A stretch of DNA of 64,000 bases from Gluconobacter frateurii. Lineage in GTDB: Bacteria > Pseudomonadota > Alphaproteobacteria > Acetobacterales > Acetobacteraceae. The first letter of the stretch is position 1. The number at the start of each line of letters is the position of its first letter. Made by a program: the position numbers and the translations under genes. The notes beneath the pieces are model-generated. The model was given only the letters and a program-made list of their open reading frames with translations, ran no database searches and was not told the origin of the DNA. This document shows positions 24,923 through 34,818 of this stretch, piece by piece. The DNA lies in contig NZ_BEWN01000002.1 in NCBI RefSeq assembly GCF_002723955.1, positions 310,001 to 374,000 of the forward strand, in the 5' to 3' direction.

Positions 24923-27144
24923 TGCGCCGGTCTCACCTTCTCGCAACAGCCGCTGGACTTGCTCTCGCCTGTTCGCCGCTTGCTGCTCACGCACAGTTCG
25001 CTCCCGCAGGGTCAGGCGGGGCGCCTTCCGCGGCCGTTCCTGGCCCAGGAAATGCGAGCGAACCGACCGAAAGCTCCCCAAAAAATCAGGGTTATTTCTC
25101 TGGACCATCGCCTTATGCCCCACAGGCTCCCGGCGTAAACGCGGCCAATCTGCCGGACATTGAGTCGATCGATGCCTCGCAGGTCCCGGCCATGGCTCCG
25201 CAGCAGAGCGCCAATCCTGCACGCGAAGACTGGGTGGCTTACGGGCGTGATGATCACCAGACGCGATATTCTCCGCTTTCGGAAATCACGCCTGAGAACG
25301 CAGACAAGCTCAAGGTTGCCTTTACTTACCACACGGGCAGTTATCCGCGTCCGGGACAGGTGAATAAATGGGCCGCAGAAACCACGCCGATCAAGGTGGG
25401 TGACGGCCTCTACATGTGTTCCGCTATGAACGACATCATCAAGCTGGATCCGGTTACGGGCAAGCAGATCTGGCGTCGGAACGTGGATGTCAAATACCAC
25501 TCCATTCCGTACACGGCCGCCTGTAAAGGCGTGACGTACTTCACGTCTTCCGTCGTTCCGGAAGGCCAGCCCTGCCACAATCGCCTCATCGAAGGCACGC
25601 TGGATATGCGCCTGATTGCAGTAGATGCTGAAACCGGGGATTTCTGCCCCAATTTCGGTCATGGTGGTCAGGTCAACCTGATGCAGGGCCTTGGTGAGTC
25701 TGTGCCGGGCTTCGTTTCCATGACGGCACCTCCGCCGGTCATCAATGGCGTTCTGGTCGTGAACCACGAAGTGCTGGACGGTCAGCGCCGGTGGGCTCCA
25801 TCGGGTGTGATCCGTGGTTACGATGCTGAAAGTGGCAAATTCGTCTGGGCCTGGGACGTCAACAATCCGGATGATCACAGCCAGCCCACGGGCAATCGCC
25901 ATTACAGCCGTGGAACGCCGAATTCCTGGGCCACCCTGACGGGCGACAATGAGCAGGGTCTCGTTTACGTCCCGACAGGTAATTCCGCTGCTGATTATTA
26001 CAGCGCCCTGCGTAGCGATGCTGAAAACAAGGTGTCCTCTGCTGTTGTCGCCATTGACGTCAAGACGGGGTCTCCGCGCTGGGTCTTCCAGACTGCTCAT
26101 AAGGACGTCTGGGACTATGACATCGGTTCCCAGGCAACCCTGATGGATATGCCTGGCCCGGATGGTCAGACGGTTCCGGCTCTTATCATGCCGACCAAGC
26201 GTGGCCAGACCTTCGTGCTGGACCGTCGTACCGGCAAGCCGATCCTGCCGGTTGAAGAACGCCCCGCTCCGTCTCCTGGCGTTATCCCGGGTGATCCACG
26301 TTCTCCGACACAGCCATGGTCTGTCGGGATGCCTGCTCTTCGCGTGCCTGATCTGAAAGAGACGGACATGTGGGGTATGTCCCCCATCGATCAGCTTTTC
26401 TGCCGCATCAAGTTCCGTCGTGCGAACTATGTAGGTGAGTTTACGCCGCCGAGCGTCGATAAGCCATGGATTGAATATCCGGGCTATAACGGTGGCAGCG
26501 ACTGGGGCTCCATGTCCTATGACCCGCAGTCCGGCATCCTGATTGCGAACTGGAACATCACGCCGATGTACGACCAGCTCGTGACCCGCAAGAAGGCTGA
26601 CAAGCTCGGCCTGATGCCGATCGACGACCCGAACTTCAAGCCCGGCGGCGGCGGCGCCGAAGGTAACGGCGCCATGGACGGAACACCGTACGGTATCGTC
26701 GTGACCCCTTTCTGGGATCAGTACACGGGCATGATGTGTAACCGGCCGCCTTATGGCATGATCACGGCCATCGACATGAAGCACGGTCAGAAGGTACTCT
26801 GGCAGCATCCGCTCGGTACTGCTCGTGCTAATGGTCCATGGGGTCTGCCAACGGGTCTGCCATGGGAAATCGGCACTCCGAACAATGGTGGGTCGGTCGT
26901 GACTGGTGGTGGTCTGATCTTCATCGCGGCGGCAACGGATAACCAGATCCGCGCGATTGACGAACATACTGGTAAGGTTGTCTGGAGCGCAGTCCTTCCT
27001 GGCGGCGGTCAGGCCAATCCGATGACGTATGAAGCCAATGGCCACCAGTACGTCGCCATCATGGCGGGCGGTCATCACTTCATGATGACGCCAGTATCTG
27101 ACCAGCTCGTGGTTTACGCGCTGCCGGATGCCGTAAAACAGTAA
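24922..27144 (+). CDS. sldA: PQQ-dependent glycerol/sorbitol (polyol) dehydrogenase large subunit
   Basis: 740-residue quinoprotein with Sec signal (MRRSHLLATAAGLALACSPLAAHA) and a PQQ beta-propeller: repeated blade motifs such as VYVPTGNSAADYY, DVWDYDIGSQATLMD and YEANGHQYVAIMAGGHH. It oxidises secondary alcohols of polyols in the periplasm (D-sorbitol to L-sorbose, glycerol to dihydroxyacetone, gluconate to 5-ketogluconate) and reduces ubiquinone through SldB. The N-terminal mature part is Pro/Ala/Ser-rich before the propeller. Two hairpins follow the stop. This is the marker enzyme of the genus; assignment secure. Confidence 0.97.
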   Translation: MRRSHLLATAAGLALACSPLAAHAQFAPAGSGGAPSAAVPGPGNASEPTESSPKNQGYFSGPSPYAPQAPGVNAANLPDIESIDASQVPAMAPQQSANPAREDWVAYGRDDHQTRYSPLSEITPENADKLKVAFTYHTGSYPRPGQVNKWAAETTPIKVGDGLYMCSAMNDIIKLDPVTGKQIWRRNVDVKYHSIPYTAACKGVTYFTSSVVPEGQPCHNRLIEGTLDMRLIAVDAETGDFCPNFGHGGQVNLMQGLGESVPGFVSMTAPPPVINGVLVVNHEVLDGQRRWAPSGVIRGYDAESGKFVWAWDVNNPDDHSQPTGNRHYSRGTPNSWATLTGDNEQGLVYVPTGNSAADYYSALRSDAENKVSSAVVAIDVKTGSPRWVFQTAHKDVWDYDIGSQATLMDMPGPDGQTVPALIMPTKRGQTFVLDRRTGKPILPVEERPAPSPGVIPGDPRSPTQPWSVGMPALRVPDLKETDMWGMSPIDQLFCRIKFRRANYVGEFTPPSVDKPWIEYPGYNGGSDWGSMSYDPQSGILIANWNITPMYDQLVTRKKADKLGLMPIDDPNFKPGGGGAEGNGAMDGTPYGIVVTPFWDQYTGMMCNRPPYGMITAIDMKHGQKVLWQHPLGTARANGPWGLPTGLPWEIGTPNNGGSVVTGGGLIFIAAATDNQIRAIDEHTGKVVWSAVLPGGGQANPMTYEANGHQYVAIMAGGHHFMMTPVSDQLVVYALPDAVKQ

Positions 27145-27152
27145 CCAAGTCC

Positions 27153-27183
27153 TGTGGCGGATGCGTCGTGCATATCCGCCACA
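27153..27183 (+). terminator. First hairpin after sldA
   Basis: Perfect 10-bp stem TGTGGCGGAT/ATCCGCCACA, eleven-base loop, nine bases after the stop; no T-run. Confidence 0.65.
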
Positions 27184-27195
27184 CTCCATCGTCAG

Positions 27196-27240
27196 AAGGA
27201 GACTTTCGTGCTAGCCAAGCATGGAAGTCTCCTTTGTCGT
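27196..27240 (+). terminator. Second hairpin after sldA
   Basis: Perfect 10-bp stem AAGGAGACTT/AAGTCTCCTT with a 19-base loop followed by a T-rich stretch. With the first it forms a tandem terminator for a highly expressed operon. Confidence 0.7.
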
Positions 27241-27321
27241 TTCCGGTTCTTTCCTATGGATGTCGGTCTGACATGAGAGTTTCGTCTGGCTCTTACTTTC
27301 AGAATGGTTTGTCACCCCACC

Positions 27322-28506
27322 ATGACTGCCCGCTCTCCCGTCATCCTGCAGGTTCTGCCAGCTCTCAGCACGGGCGGTCTGGAAAGGGGAGCTATTGAAA
27401 TTGCCGCAGCCATTACGCAGGCCGGCGGTAGGGCGATTGTTGCTTCGAAAACTGGCCCGCTTCTCGTACAGCTTCGCCACGCAGGGGCGGTGCATGTGCC
27501 ACTGGATCTCAAATCCAAATCGCCAGTTTCCGTTCGGCGCCGTGTGCGTGAACTTCAGAAGCTGATCCGGGAGCAAGAGGTCGATCTGGTTCATGCCCGG
27601 TCCCGTATTCCGGCATGGGCGGCATGGCTGGCTTGCCGTCGTGAGAATATTCCTTTTGTGACAACGTGGCACGGAGTCCACGAGGCTGGCTGGTGGGGCA
27701 AAAAACTCTACAATTCGGTGCTCGCGAGGGGCGCAAGGGTCATCGCCATTTCGCACTACATTGCCGGACGTCTTTCAGGGCAGTACGGCGTTCAGGCAGA
27801 TCGTCTTCGCACCATTCCCCGTGGTGCGGATTCACGGATTTTCGATCCCGCAGGCATTTCAGGTGAACGGATCCAGAAGCTGGCCGAAACATGGACTATC
27901 CCGCATGGTGTCCATGTCATTCTGATGCCTGCGCGTCTGACGGCATGGAAGGGGCAGGGCGTTCTGGTGGAGGCTTTGGCTCTCCTGAAGCAGACAGCTC
28001 TTGAACCCTGGATCTGTGTTCTTGCCGGCCCAGAAACGGACCGGAAATTCGCACGCTCGCTGGGACTGCGTGTAAAGGAACTGGGGCTGGAAGAGTGTGT
28101 CCGTTTTGGTGGAACCTGTCAGGACATGCCTGCAGCCTGTGCACTGGCAACGGTTGTAGTCGCTCCCTCACTAAGGCCAGAACCTTTTGGTCGCACTCTC
28201 GTCGAAGCCCAGATGATGGGAAAGCCTGTGATTGGCACTGCACAGGGTGCGATGATGGAGACTGTCCTTCCTGGGCAGACGGGTCTGGTCGTCCCGCCAG
28301 ACAATCCCCAGGCTCTTGCGAACGCTCTCGCGGCTACGCTGTCGATTGACGATGAGACACGGGCTTACCTCGCCGAGAATGCCCGTCAGCACGTCTTGCA
28401 GAATTATACGATCCGGCAGATGCAGTCCGCGACGCTCGGTGTATATGACGAGTTGCTTGGAACGCACCTTCGAGCGTCTTTCGATGGACAGAATGATGAC
28501 ACCTGA
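27322..28506 (+). CDS. Glycosyltransferase family 4 (GT-B)
   Basis: Start set at ATG 27322 (MTARSPVILQVLPALSTGGLERG) because the GG motif of GT4 enzymes is close to the N-terminus; ATG 27304 is possible. The 394-residue protein has the N-terminal Rossmann part (RAIVASKTG, LVHARSRIPAWAAW, TWHGVHE) and C-terminal nucleotide-sugar part ending in SLRPEPFGRTLVEAQMMGKPVIGTAQG, with the EX7E pair E-P-F...E. Moves a sugar from an activated donor to lipopolysaccharide, capsule or similar. No other polysaccharide gene is nearby, so acceptor is unknown. The last codons overlap the following small gene. Confidence 0.88.
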   Translation: MTARSPVILQVLPALSTGGLERGAIEIAAAITQAGGRAIVASKTGPLLVQLRHAGAVHVPLDLKSKSPVSVRRRVRELQKLIREQEVDLVHARSRIPAWAAWLACRRENIPFVTTWHGVHEAGWWGKKLYNSVLARGARVIAISHYIAGRLSGQYGVQADRLRTIPRGADSRIFDPAGISGERIQKLAETWTIPHGVHVILMPARLTAWKGQGVLVEALALLKQTALEPWICVLAGPETDRKFARSLGLRVKELGLEECVRFGGTCQDMPAACALATVVVAPSLRPEPFGRTLVEAQMMGKPVIGTAQGAMMETVLPGQTGLVVPPDNPQALANALAATLSIDDETRAYLAENARQHVLQNYTIRQMQSATLGVYDELLGTHLRASFDGQNDDT

Positions 28507-28672
28507 CAACCCCGAAAACGATAAACAGCCTGCTCACCTGACCGACAAGGCCAAGGCTGCCCGGGATGCCCGTGCAGAGCGGGAAGCCAAGGCCCTTCGA
28601 GCCAATCTGCTTCGTCGCAAGCAGCAGCAGCGTATCCGCCCGGCAACGCCTTCGTCCTCTTCAGAAAACTGA
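28493..28672 (+). CDS. Small basic/acidic helical protein, unknown function
   Basis: A 59-residue product from ATG 28493 (or 28496), overlapping the glycosyltransferase end by 14 bases and ending ten bases before the transporter start. It is very rich in Ala, Arg, Lys and Glu (LTDKAKAARDARAEREAKAL, then RRKQQQR), likely one long helix with disordered ends. I recall similar short proteins in Acetobacteraceae. Position between two genes with overlap suggests a shared transcript. Confidence 0.6.
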   Translation: MMTPDNPENDKQPAHLTDKAKAARDARAEREAKALRANLLRRKQQQRIRPATPSSSSEN

Positions 28673-28682
28673 GCTCCCCAGA

Positions 28683-29585
28683 GTGAAATTTCGTCTGGCG
28701 ACGCCCACGCCGCAGGAACTGGCTCTGACCGGGGTGACGGCTCTGTGGGGCGGAACGTTTCTCGTCCTGCATCTCGCCATGCAACATAGCGGACCGCTCT
28801 TCTTCGTAGGCGTGCGCTTTCTGATGGCTGCTTTCATGGTCGCCTGTCTGGCAGGGAAGCATATGGCTGGCGTGACCCGGCGGGAAATTCGATCCGGGTT
28901 TATTATCGGTGTCGCGCTCTCGGTTGGATATGTGTTTCAGAGCGCTGGCCTGCAGTTTGTCAGCAGCAGTCGATCGGCGTTCATTACGGCGCTTTATGTT
29001 CCTCTGGTGCCTCTGTTTCAGTGGGCGATCCTGCGCAAACCTCCCCATCTCATGAGCTGGATTGGTATAGGTCTGGCCTTTGCTGGCCTGATTGCCCTGG
29101 CCGGTCCGGAAGCTTTGAACCTGACATTCAGTCATGGTGATCTTCTGACCGTTCTCGCAGCCTGCGCAGTTGCGAGCGAGATTGTGCTGATCAGTCTGTT
29201 TGCTCAAGGCGTGGATAGCCGCCGAATCACGGTGTGCCAGCTTGCCGGAGGCGGTCTTTTCGCCCTGTTGCTCATGCCTGTCATGGGAGAGCACGTTCCG
29301 GTGTTCTCGTGGATCTGGGTTGCATGTGCCGCAGCGCTGGGGAGCCTCAGCGCACTCGTGCAGCTTGTTATGAACTGGGCGCAGAAATCCGTGCCCCCTT
29401 CAAAAGCCGCCGTTATTTACGCGGGGGAGCCTGTTTGGGGCGGCCTGGTTGGCTGGATTGCGGGGGATCAGCTTCCAGCCACGACCCTTCTTGGGGCCGC
29501 GCTGATTGTGTGTGGCGTGCTGGCCAGCGAGATGAGACCGCGCTGGCTTGTCAGAAAGCAACAGCACCTCACGGAAAATGGCTGA
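28683..29585 (+). CDS. EamA/DMT-family membrane transporter
   Basis: Start at GTG 28683, giving MKFRLATPTPQELALTGVTALWGGTFLVLH; longer frames run through the small gene. 300 residues with ten predicted helices as two EamA repeats, each with a WGG or GEPVWGGLVGW type motif (PSKAAVIYAGEPVWGGLVGWIAGDQL near the end). Drug/metabolite exporters of this family carry amino acids or small metabolites; substrate unknown. Cytoplasmic membrane. Confidence 0.88.
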   Translation: MKFRLATPTPQELALTGVTALWGGTFLVLHLAMQHSGPLFFVGVRFLMAAFMVACLAGKHMAGVTRREIRSGFIIGVALSVGYVFQSAGLQFVSSSRSAFITALYVPLVPLFQWAILRKPPHLMSWIGIGLAFAGLIALAGPEALNLTFSHGDLLTVLAACAVASEIVLISLFAQGVDSRRITVCQLAGGGLFALLLMPVMGEHVPVFSWIWVACAAALGSLSALVQLVMNWAQKSVPPSKAAVIYAGEPVWGGLVGWIAGDQLPATTLLGAALIVCGVLASEMRPRWLVRKQQHLTENG

Positions 29586-29657
29586 ACGGACACATTGCGT
29601 GATCGGGCTGCTATCGGTAGAGCAGATCGATCCCCACGCGTAGGAGTTAATGCGTCC

Positions 29658-30209
29658 ATGCCGATCATGCCTGATACCTGGATCCGCCAGATGGCCAAAG
29701 AACACGGCATGATCGAACCGTTTGTGGAAAACCAGAAACGGGAAGGCGTCATTTCCTACGGTTTGTCTTCCTATGGTTACGATGCCCGCGTCGCTGAAGA
29801 TTTCAAGATCTTCACGGATGTCGACAGTGCCATCGTGGACCCGAAGAATTTTGCAGCAAACAGCTTCGTAACGCGGACGGGGGACATCACGATTCCCCCG
29901 AACAGCTTCGCGCTGGCGCATACGGTGGAATACTTCCGCATCCCGCGCGACACGCTGGTCGTCTGCCTCGGCAAATCCACCTATGCCCGCTGCGGCATCA
30001 TCGTGAACGTCACACCGCTGGAGCCTGAGTGGGAGGGGCAGGTCACCATCGAGATCAGCAACACCACGCCGCTGCCAGCCCGTATCTATGCCAATGAAGG
30101 TATCTGCCAGTTCCTGTTCTTCCAGGGCGCGAGCCCCTGTGAAGTCAGCTACGCAGATCGTGCCGGTAAATACATGCGCCAGTCCGGCGTAACGACGCCT
30201 CGCCTGTAA
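29658..30209 (+). CDS. dcd: dCTP deaminase
   Basis: Start at ATG 29658 ([22 protein letters not shown]). 183 residues with the trimer signature [13 protein letters not shown], the catalytic block [33 protein letters not shown] (Glu general base in LEPEW) and QFLFFQG. Makes dUTP from dCTP for thymidylate synthesis. Followed 13 bases later by murA on the same strand. Secure. Confidence 0.96.
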   Translation: MPIMPDTWIRQMAKEHGMIEPFVENQKREGVISYGLSSYGYDARVAEDFKIFTDVDSAIVDPKNFAANSFVTRTGDITIPPNSFALAHTVEYFRIPRDTLVVCLGKSTYARCGIIVNVTPLEPEWEGQVTIEISNTTPLPARIYANEGICQFLFFQGASPCEVSYADRAGKYMRQSGVTTPRL

Positions 30210-30222
30210 GGAGCGCATAGTC

Positions 30223-31479
30223 ATGGATCGTTTCATCATTCGCGGTGGTCGTCGTCTTGTTGGCGAAATCGAGATCGGCGGCGCGAAAAACTCTGGCCTC
30301 AAGCTCATGGTGGCCGGACTGCTGACGGCCGAGCGTCTCGTCCTGTCCAACGTACCGCAGATTGCCGACATCAAGACGATGCGTGACCTGCTGACACGTC
30401 TGGGCATTTCGGTTGACGATGTCGGGCCGCGCACGTTGTCTATCGGTGGCGAGATCGCTTCGGTCGAAGCGCCTTACGACGTTGTTTCCAAGATGCGTGC
30501 GTCCATTCTTGTGCTTGGTCCGCTGCTGGCGCGTGCTCGCGAAGCCAAGGTCTCGCTTCCGGGCGGCTGCGCGATTGGCACGCGCCCGGTGGACATGCAT
30601 CTCAAGGGTCTTGAGACGCTGGGTGCAGAGATCCGTCTGGAGAACGGCTACATCAATGCGCGGGCTCCGAACGGCCTGAAAGGCGACCGGATTGTCCTGC
30701 CATTCGCCAGTGTGGGTGCAACTGAAAACCTGCTCATGGCTTCCACGCTGGCCAAGGGCCGCACGGAGATCGTGAATGCCGCACGTGAGCCGGAAATTAC
30801 CGACCTGGTGAACTGCCTCAATGCAATGGGTGCAAAGATCACAGGCTCTGGGTCTGGCACGCTGATCATTGACGGTGTTGAGGCTCTTCACGGTGCGGAA
30901 TATGCTGTCATGCCAGACCGTATCGAATGCGGCACTTATGCCTGCGCGGCTGGCATCACTGGAGGTGATCTGCTGCTCGTTGGCGGACGTGCCGATGATC
31001 TCGGCGCTGTTGTCCGCACACTGGAAGAAACCGGTGTGGAAGTGACCGAAGAGGCCCGTGGCCTGCGTGTTCGCAGGACAGGCCGTCTTCAGGGCGTGGA
31101 TATCATGACCGAACCCTATCCGGGCTTCCCGACGGACATGCAGGCCCAGTTCATGGCCATGTTGTCCGTGGCTGAAGGTGCTTCCATGATCACGGAAACG
31201 ATCTTCGAGAACCGCTTCATGCACGTTCCTGAGCTGAACCGTATGGGCGCGCGGATCAACCCGCATGGCCGCTCTGCCATCATCCGTGGTGTGGAAAAGC
31301 TGTCTGGTGCTCCCGTCATGGCAACTGATCTGCGGGCGTCTTTCTCCCTGATTCTCGCGGGCCTGGCGGCAGAAGGGGAAACCCAGCTCAGCCGCATCTA
31401 TCATCTTGATCGAGGGTACGAGGGCGTGGATCGCAAGCTCGCAGCCTGCGGTGCGGATATTGAACGCGTTTCAGACTGA
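30223..31479 (+). CDS. murA: UDP-N-acetylglucosamine 1-carboxyvinyltransferase
   Basis: First committed step of peptidoglycan synthesis, joining enolpyruvate to UDP-GlcNAc. Begins [29 protein letters not shown]; the reactive, fosfomycin-sensitive Cys is present in [16 protein letters not shown] (about residue 117). 418 residues. AAGGAG stands nine bases before ATG. Ends at a strong terminator. Confidence 0.97.
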   Translation: MDRFIIRGGRRLVGEIEIGGAKNSGLKLMVAGLLTAERLVLSNVPQIADIKTMRDLLTRLGISVDDVGPRTLSIGGEIASVEAPYDVVSKMRASILVLGPLLARAREAKVSLPGGCAIGTRPVDMHLKGLETLGAEIRLENGYINARAPNGLKGDRIVLPFASVGATENLLMASTLAKGRTEIVNAAREPEITDLVNCLNAMGAKITGSGSGTLIIDGVEALHGAEYAVMPDRIECGTYACAAGITGGDLLLVGGRADDLGAVVRTLEETGVEVTEEARGLRVRRTGRLQGVDIMTEPYPGFPTDMQAQFMAMLSVAEGASMITETIFENRFMHVPELNRMGARINPHGRSAIIRGVEKLSGAPVMATDLRASFSLILAGLAAEGETQLSRIYHLDRGYEGVDRKLAACGADIERVSD

Positions 31480-31500
31480 TCTGGCTCTAGCGTCAAAAAA

Positions 31501-31533
31501 GGCTCTATCCTTTTTAGGATAGAGCCTTTTTTT
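31501..31533 (+). terminator. Terminator after murA
   Basis: Stem GGCTCTATCCT/AGGATAGAGCC with a short T loop, A-run before and TTTTTTT after. Confidence 0.93.
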
Positions 31534-31635
31534 GTTTCTGACGCTCGGAGATGCATGCGGAAACACGCACCGTCATGAAACGTCTTTCCATCTCCATGCG
31601 TACTACTCTGACCAGACAGTCAGAAGGACCAGAGC

Positions 31636-32472
31636 ATGACGATCCCGACACTCACTCTGAATGACGGCACCACTTTTCCCGCCATGACGTTCGGAACATA
31701 CAAGCTGAATGGTGCAGCGGGCGTTGAGGCGATGAAAAGTGCCCTGAATGTTGGTTATGACGCGCTCGATAGTGCGTTTAACTATGAAAACGAAGGTGCC
31801 GTTGGTCGCGCCGTGAAGGAAAGTGGGCGGGATCGCAAGGATCTGCGGATCGCTTCAAAGCTCCCCGGCCGACACCATGCTTATGACGAGGCCCTGGCGA
31901 CCATTGAAGAGTCCCTGTATCGCGCGCAACTGGACTATTACGACCTGTATTACATCCACTGGCCGAACCCGAAGCAGGGCAAATATGTGGAAGCCTGGAA
32001 AGCCCTGATCGAGGCCAAAAAACGTGGCCAGATCCGCTCCATTGCCGTATGTAATTTCCTGCCAGAGCATCTGGAACGCCTTGAGGCTGAAACGGGTGTG
32101 CTGCCGTCCATCAACCAGATCGAACTTCATCCTTATTTCCCGCAGGATGAAATGCGGAAATGGAACCATGATCATGGGATCATTACCCAGGCATGGAGTC
32201 CCTTGGGGCGAGCCAATGACCTATTGACCAACCCACTTCTGGAAAAGATTGCAAAGAGGGTTGGAAAGGGTGTCGGTCAGGTCATTCTGCGCTGGCATCA
32301 CCAGCTTGGGTCGGTGCCGATTCCGAAGTCTGCAACGCCAAAGCGGCAGATCGAAAACATGTCGATTTTTGACTTCACTCTGACCGATGAAGACATGGCA
32401 GCCATCGCTACGCTCGCTCGCCCGAACGGCCGTCTCAAGAATCAGGACCCGGCAGTTTACGAAGAGTTCTGA
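31636..32472 (+). CDS. Aldo/keto reductase, 2,5-diketogluconate reductase-like
   Basis: 278-residue (beta/alpha)8 enzyme. Catalytic tetrad: Asp and Tyr in DALDSAFNYENEGAVG, Lys in IASKLPG and His in YYIHWPNP. NADPH-binding tail VPIPKSATPKRQIENMSIFDF. The overall type is AKR5-like, near 2,5-diketo-D-gluconate and aldose reductases, which would fit ketosugar recycling in this genus, but substrate cannot be set. Own transcription unit between two terminators. Confidence 0.87.
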   Translation: MTIPTLTLNDGTTFPAMTFGTYKLNGAAGVEAMKSALNVGYDALDSAFNYENEGAVGRAVKESGRDRKDLRIASKLPGRHHAYDEALATIEESLYRAQLDYYDLYYIHWPNPKQGKYVEAWKALIEAKKRGQIRSIAVCNFLPEHLERLEAETGVLPSINQIELHPYFPQDEMRKWNHDHGIITQAWSPLGRANDLLTNPLLEKIAKRVGKGVGQVILRWHHQLGSVPIPKSATPKRQIENMSIFDFTLTDEDMAAIATLARPNGRLKNQDPAVYEEF

Positions 32473-32478
32473 GAGAAC

Positions 32479-32512
32479 GGGGGCTGCCAAAATTGGTAGC
32501 CTCCTTTTTTCC
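32479..32512 (+). terminator. Terminator after aldo/keto reductase
   Basis: Stem around GGGGGCTGCCA/TTGGTAGCCTCC with one bulge, followed by six T. Confidence 0.85.
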
Positions 32513-32515
32513 GTT

Positions 32516-33262
32516 TTATCCGCGTGTCAGAGCGCGCTGGAACAGGGCATTTGTCCAGTTCATGGCCTGCAAAAACAAGGCAGCATCAAAACGGGGCGCC
32601 CCGTCCCGCAGAAAAGCATGCTGTCCGTTGACTTCATGCCATTCCAACGCTGTCCCAGCTTCTTCCAGTCGGTCCCGGATCATGCGTCGGCCTGCGTAAG
32701 GCACATGCGGATCAGACTGCCCCCAGACCATCATCAGTTCGCCTTTGATGTCTGTGGCTCTGGCAAGCGAATCGTCAGACTTTCCTGCGCCAAGTGTCGC
32801 GGAATGGAGGTCTGTCGCATAGAAACAGGCCGTTGCCCGAATGGCTTGGTGAAGCGCTGCACGGTAGGCAAGATGACCGCCCAGGCAGACACCGAACGCG
32901 CCGATAGCTCCATTGCAAAGAGGGTTTTCCTGCAACCATGCAATGACCGACGCTGTGTCACTGTCGAAGGCAGAGACTGGCTTGGTATATTTCAGGTCAT
33001 TTCCCCGGTCTGTCCCTTCCTTGTCATAAGCGAGGGCGGTCCCTGCAGGTTCATACTCATGATAAACTTCAGGGATAGCGACGATATATCCCTGCCCTGC
33101 AATCATGGCGCCAAGGCGCTCAATTGGGGCCGTGACCTGATAGATTTCGGAATACAGAATGACAGCCGGGAAACGCCCTTCCTGAAGGGGGCGAAACACA
33201 TGCACTCGCATGGGGCCAGTTGGCGTCTGAAGATCGACTGTTTCGTCAGTTTTGATGATCAT
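32516..33262 (-). CDS. Dienelactone hydrolase family protein
   Basis: Start at ATG 33262 (MIIKTDETVDLQTPTGPMRVHV). 248 residues of alpha/beta-hydrolase fold. Cys nucleophile in GAFGVCLGGHLAYRA (about residue 122), Asp in VWGQSDPHVPYAGR and His in NGQHAFLRDG complete the triad. Dienelactone hydrolases open lactone rings; no aromatic degradation gene lies near, so a general hydrolase role is more likely. Convergent with the aldo/keto reductase. Confidence 0.88.
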   Translation of the reverse strand: MIIKTDETVDLQTPTGPMRVHVFRPLQEGRFPAVILYSEIYQVTAPIERLGAMIAGQGYIVAIPEVYHEYEPAGTALAYDKEGTDRGNDLKYTKPVSAFDSDTASVIAWLQENPLCNGAIGAFGVCLGGHLAYRAALHQAIRATACFYATDLHSATLGAGKSDDSLARATDIKGELMMVWGQSDPHVPYAGRRMIRDRLEEAGTALEWHEVNGQHAFLRDGAPRFDAALFLQAMNWTNALFQRALTRG

Positions 33263-33342
33263 GCGGCAATTCCGGCCCTGAAGATGTTTCCAGAAAATCA
33301 TGACCTGCTGCCTGGACTGTAAGGCAACAGGTCAGATCCTGT

Positions 33343-34818
33343 TCAGCGTGGAGAAATGACGTCCGTCAGCGTTGCCGCCGTTCCGCGATCCTGGAGGCTG
33401 ATCCGCATTTCGACGAAGAGGCGGACGAACGCCGGATTGTCTGTCAGGCCCCAGCCCGCGAACACGCTCATATCGAGAGCCTTTGCAGGATCCGAAGAGC
33501 CAGCCAGTGCGCGGTCTTCTTTGTTAAGGCGGGGCTCCGTAACCGGAAATTCCGTTCCCTTGTCATCAAAGCCGCCCATATAGGTGCAGTAGCATGCCAG
33601 CAGGAAGGCGATGCGGCGCATGTCGCCGTTATCCTTCACCACGATTTCTGCTGTCGGCCGGATGAAGACAGGTAGCTTTGACGTGCTGTCAGAGGCAATG
33701 CGCAAAAGCTGGTCACTGACGGCCTTGTTACGGAAGCGCTGCAACAGAAGCGCCCCATATTCCGGCAGGCTCATGCCCGGAGGTGCGCTGAGCTGAGGCT
33801 CTGCGTCGAAGCCAAGAAACTGCTGTAACAGGCGGAAGAGACTATCGTCTTCCATGGCTTCGCTGACGAAGCGGTACCCCATCAGTACGGCCGGAAGGGC
33901 CAGCATGGAATGGGATGCATTGAGCATCCGGAGCTTCACCTGCTCGTAAGGCTCAACGTCGTCCGTGAAGAGAACGCCGGTTTCTTCCCACGCCGGGCGA
34001 CCTTCCGGGAACTTGTCTTCCACGACCCACTGAATGAAGTCTTCGCAAAAGAGGGGCGCGCGGTCTTCAATACCGCTTTCCCGATCAAGACGCTCGATGT
34101 CCGCAGGACCAACAGCAGGTGTGATGCGATCCACCATGCAGGATGGGAAGGCAACGTTGCGGGAAATCCAGTCTGCCAGTTCGTCGTCTTTCAGGCGTGC
34201 AAAAGACAGAACGGCACGACGGGCTATCTCGCCATTGGACGGCACATTGTCGCAGGACAGGATCGTGAAGGCATTTACGCCTGCCTCCCGTCGCAGACGC
34301 AGGGCTTCGGTCAAAAGACCAAACACGGTCTCCGGCACGTCACGCTTGAGATCAGCGGTGATGACAGGATGGTCGGCCATGAAGTGACCGGCCTCATCCA
34401 TATAGTAACCGCCTTCCGTAATCGTCATGGTAACAATGCGAATGGCCGGATCGGTCAGACGCTTCAGCGCCGCTGCACGATCTGCGGGCGCATGGATATA
34501 TTCCACGAGGGACTTCACGACCCGGACGACATCAGGTCGGCCAGCCGGACATTCACGGAGCGTATAAAGCCCGTTCTGAGCTTGAAGAGCCTCGGCTTTC
34601 TGCACTTCAGACGGCACGTCCATCAGGCCGATGCCCACGATGCCCCAGCTTTCCTGACCGGGAAGGGCCAGTGCGCGATCCGTATAAACGGCCTGATGCG
34701 CGCGATGAAAATTGCCGACACTGAGATGGGCAATCCCCGCAGTCACCTTCTGGCGATCATAAGGGGAGGTAAGAATGGTCTCTGGAAGATGGGCCAGAGT
34801 TTCCGAAGTCAGTTTCAT
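33343..34818 (-). CDS. Mannitol dehydrogenase family oxidoreductase
   Basis: Start at ATG 34818 (MKLTSETLAHLPETILTSPYDRQ). 491-residue polyol-specific long-chain dehydrogenase. N-terminal NAD(P) part with HLSVGNFHRAHQAVYTDRAL, the VDRITPA strand, and in the C-terminal part the catalytic Lys-Asn-His helix seen in EPYEQVKLRMLNASHSMLALPAVLMG. Interconverts mannitol and fructose, or a hexuronate pair; in Gluconobacter such a soluble enzyme is known as NADP-mannitol dehydrogenase. Single gene, 97-base AT-rich gap upstream beyond the start. Confidence 0.88.
   Translation of the reverse strand: MKLTSETLAHLPETILTSPYDRQKVTAGIAHLSVGNFHRAHQAVYTDRALALPGQESWGIVGIGLMDVPSEVQKAEALQAQNGLYTLRECPAGRPDVVRVVKSLVEYIHAPADRAAALKRLTDPAIRIVTMTITEGGYYMDEAGHFMADHPVITADLKRDVPETVFGLLTEALRLRREAGVNAFTILSCDNVPSNGEIARRAVLSFARLKDDELADWISRNVAFPSCMVDRITPAVGPADIERLDRESGIEDRAPLFCEDFIQWVVEDKFPEGRPAWEETGVLFTDDVEPYEQVKLRMLNASHSMLALPAVLMGYRFVSEAMEDDSLFRLLQQFLGFDAEPQLSAPPGMSLPEYGALLLQRFRNKAVSDQLLRIASDSTSKLPVFIRPTAEIVVKDNGDMRRIAFLLACYCTYMGGFDDKGTEFPVTEPRLNKEDRALAGSSDPAKALDMSVFAGWGLTDNPAFVRLFVEMRISLQDRGTAATLTDVISPR

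Noticed and set aside
25012-27189. 725-codon open frame on the minus strand across sldA
   Set aside because: It mirrors the sldA codon pattern; the protein is rich in His and Arg as antisense shadows are, with no domain. sldA is certain.
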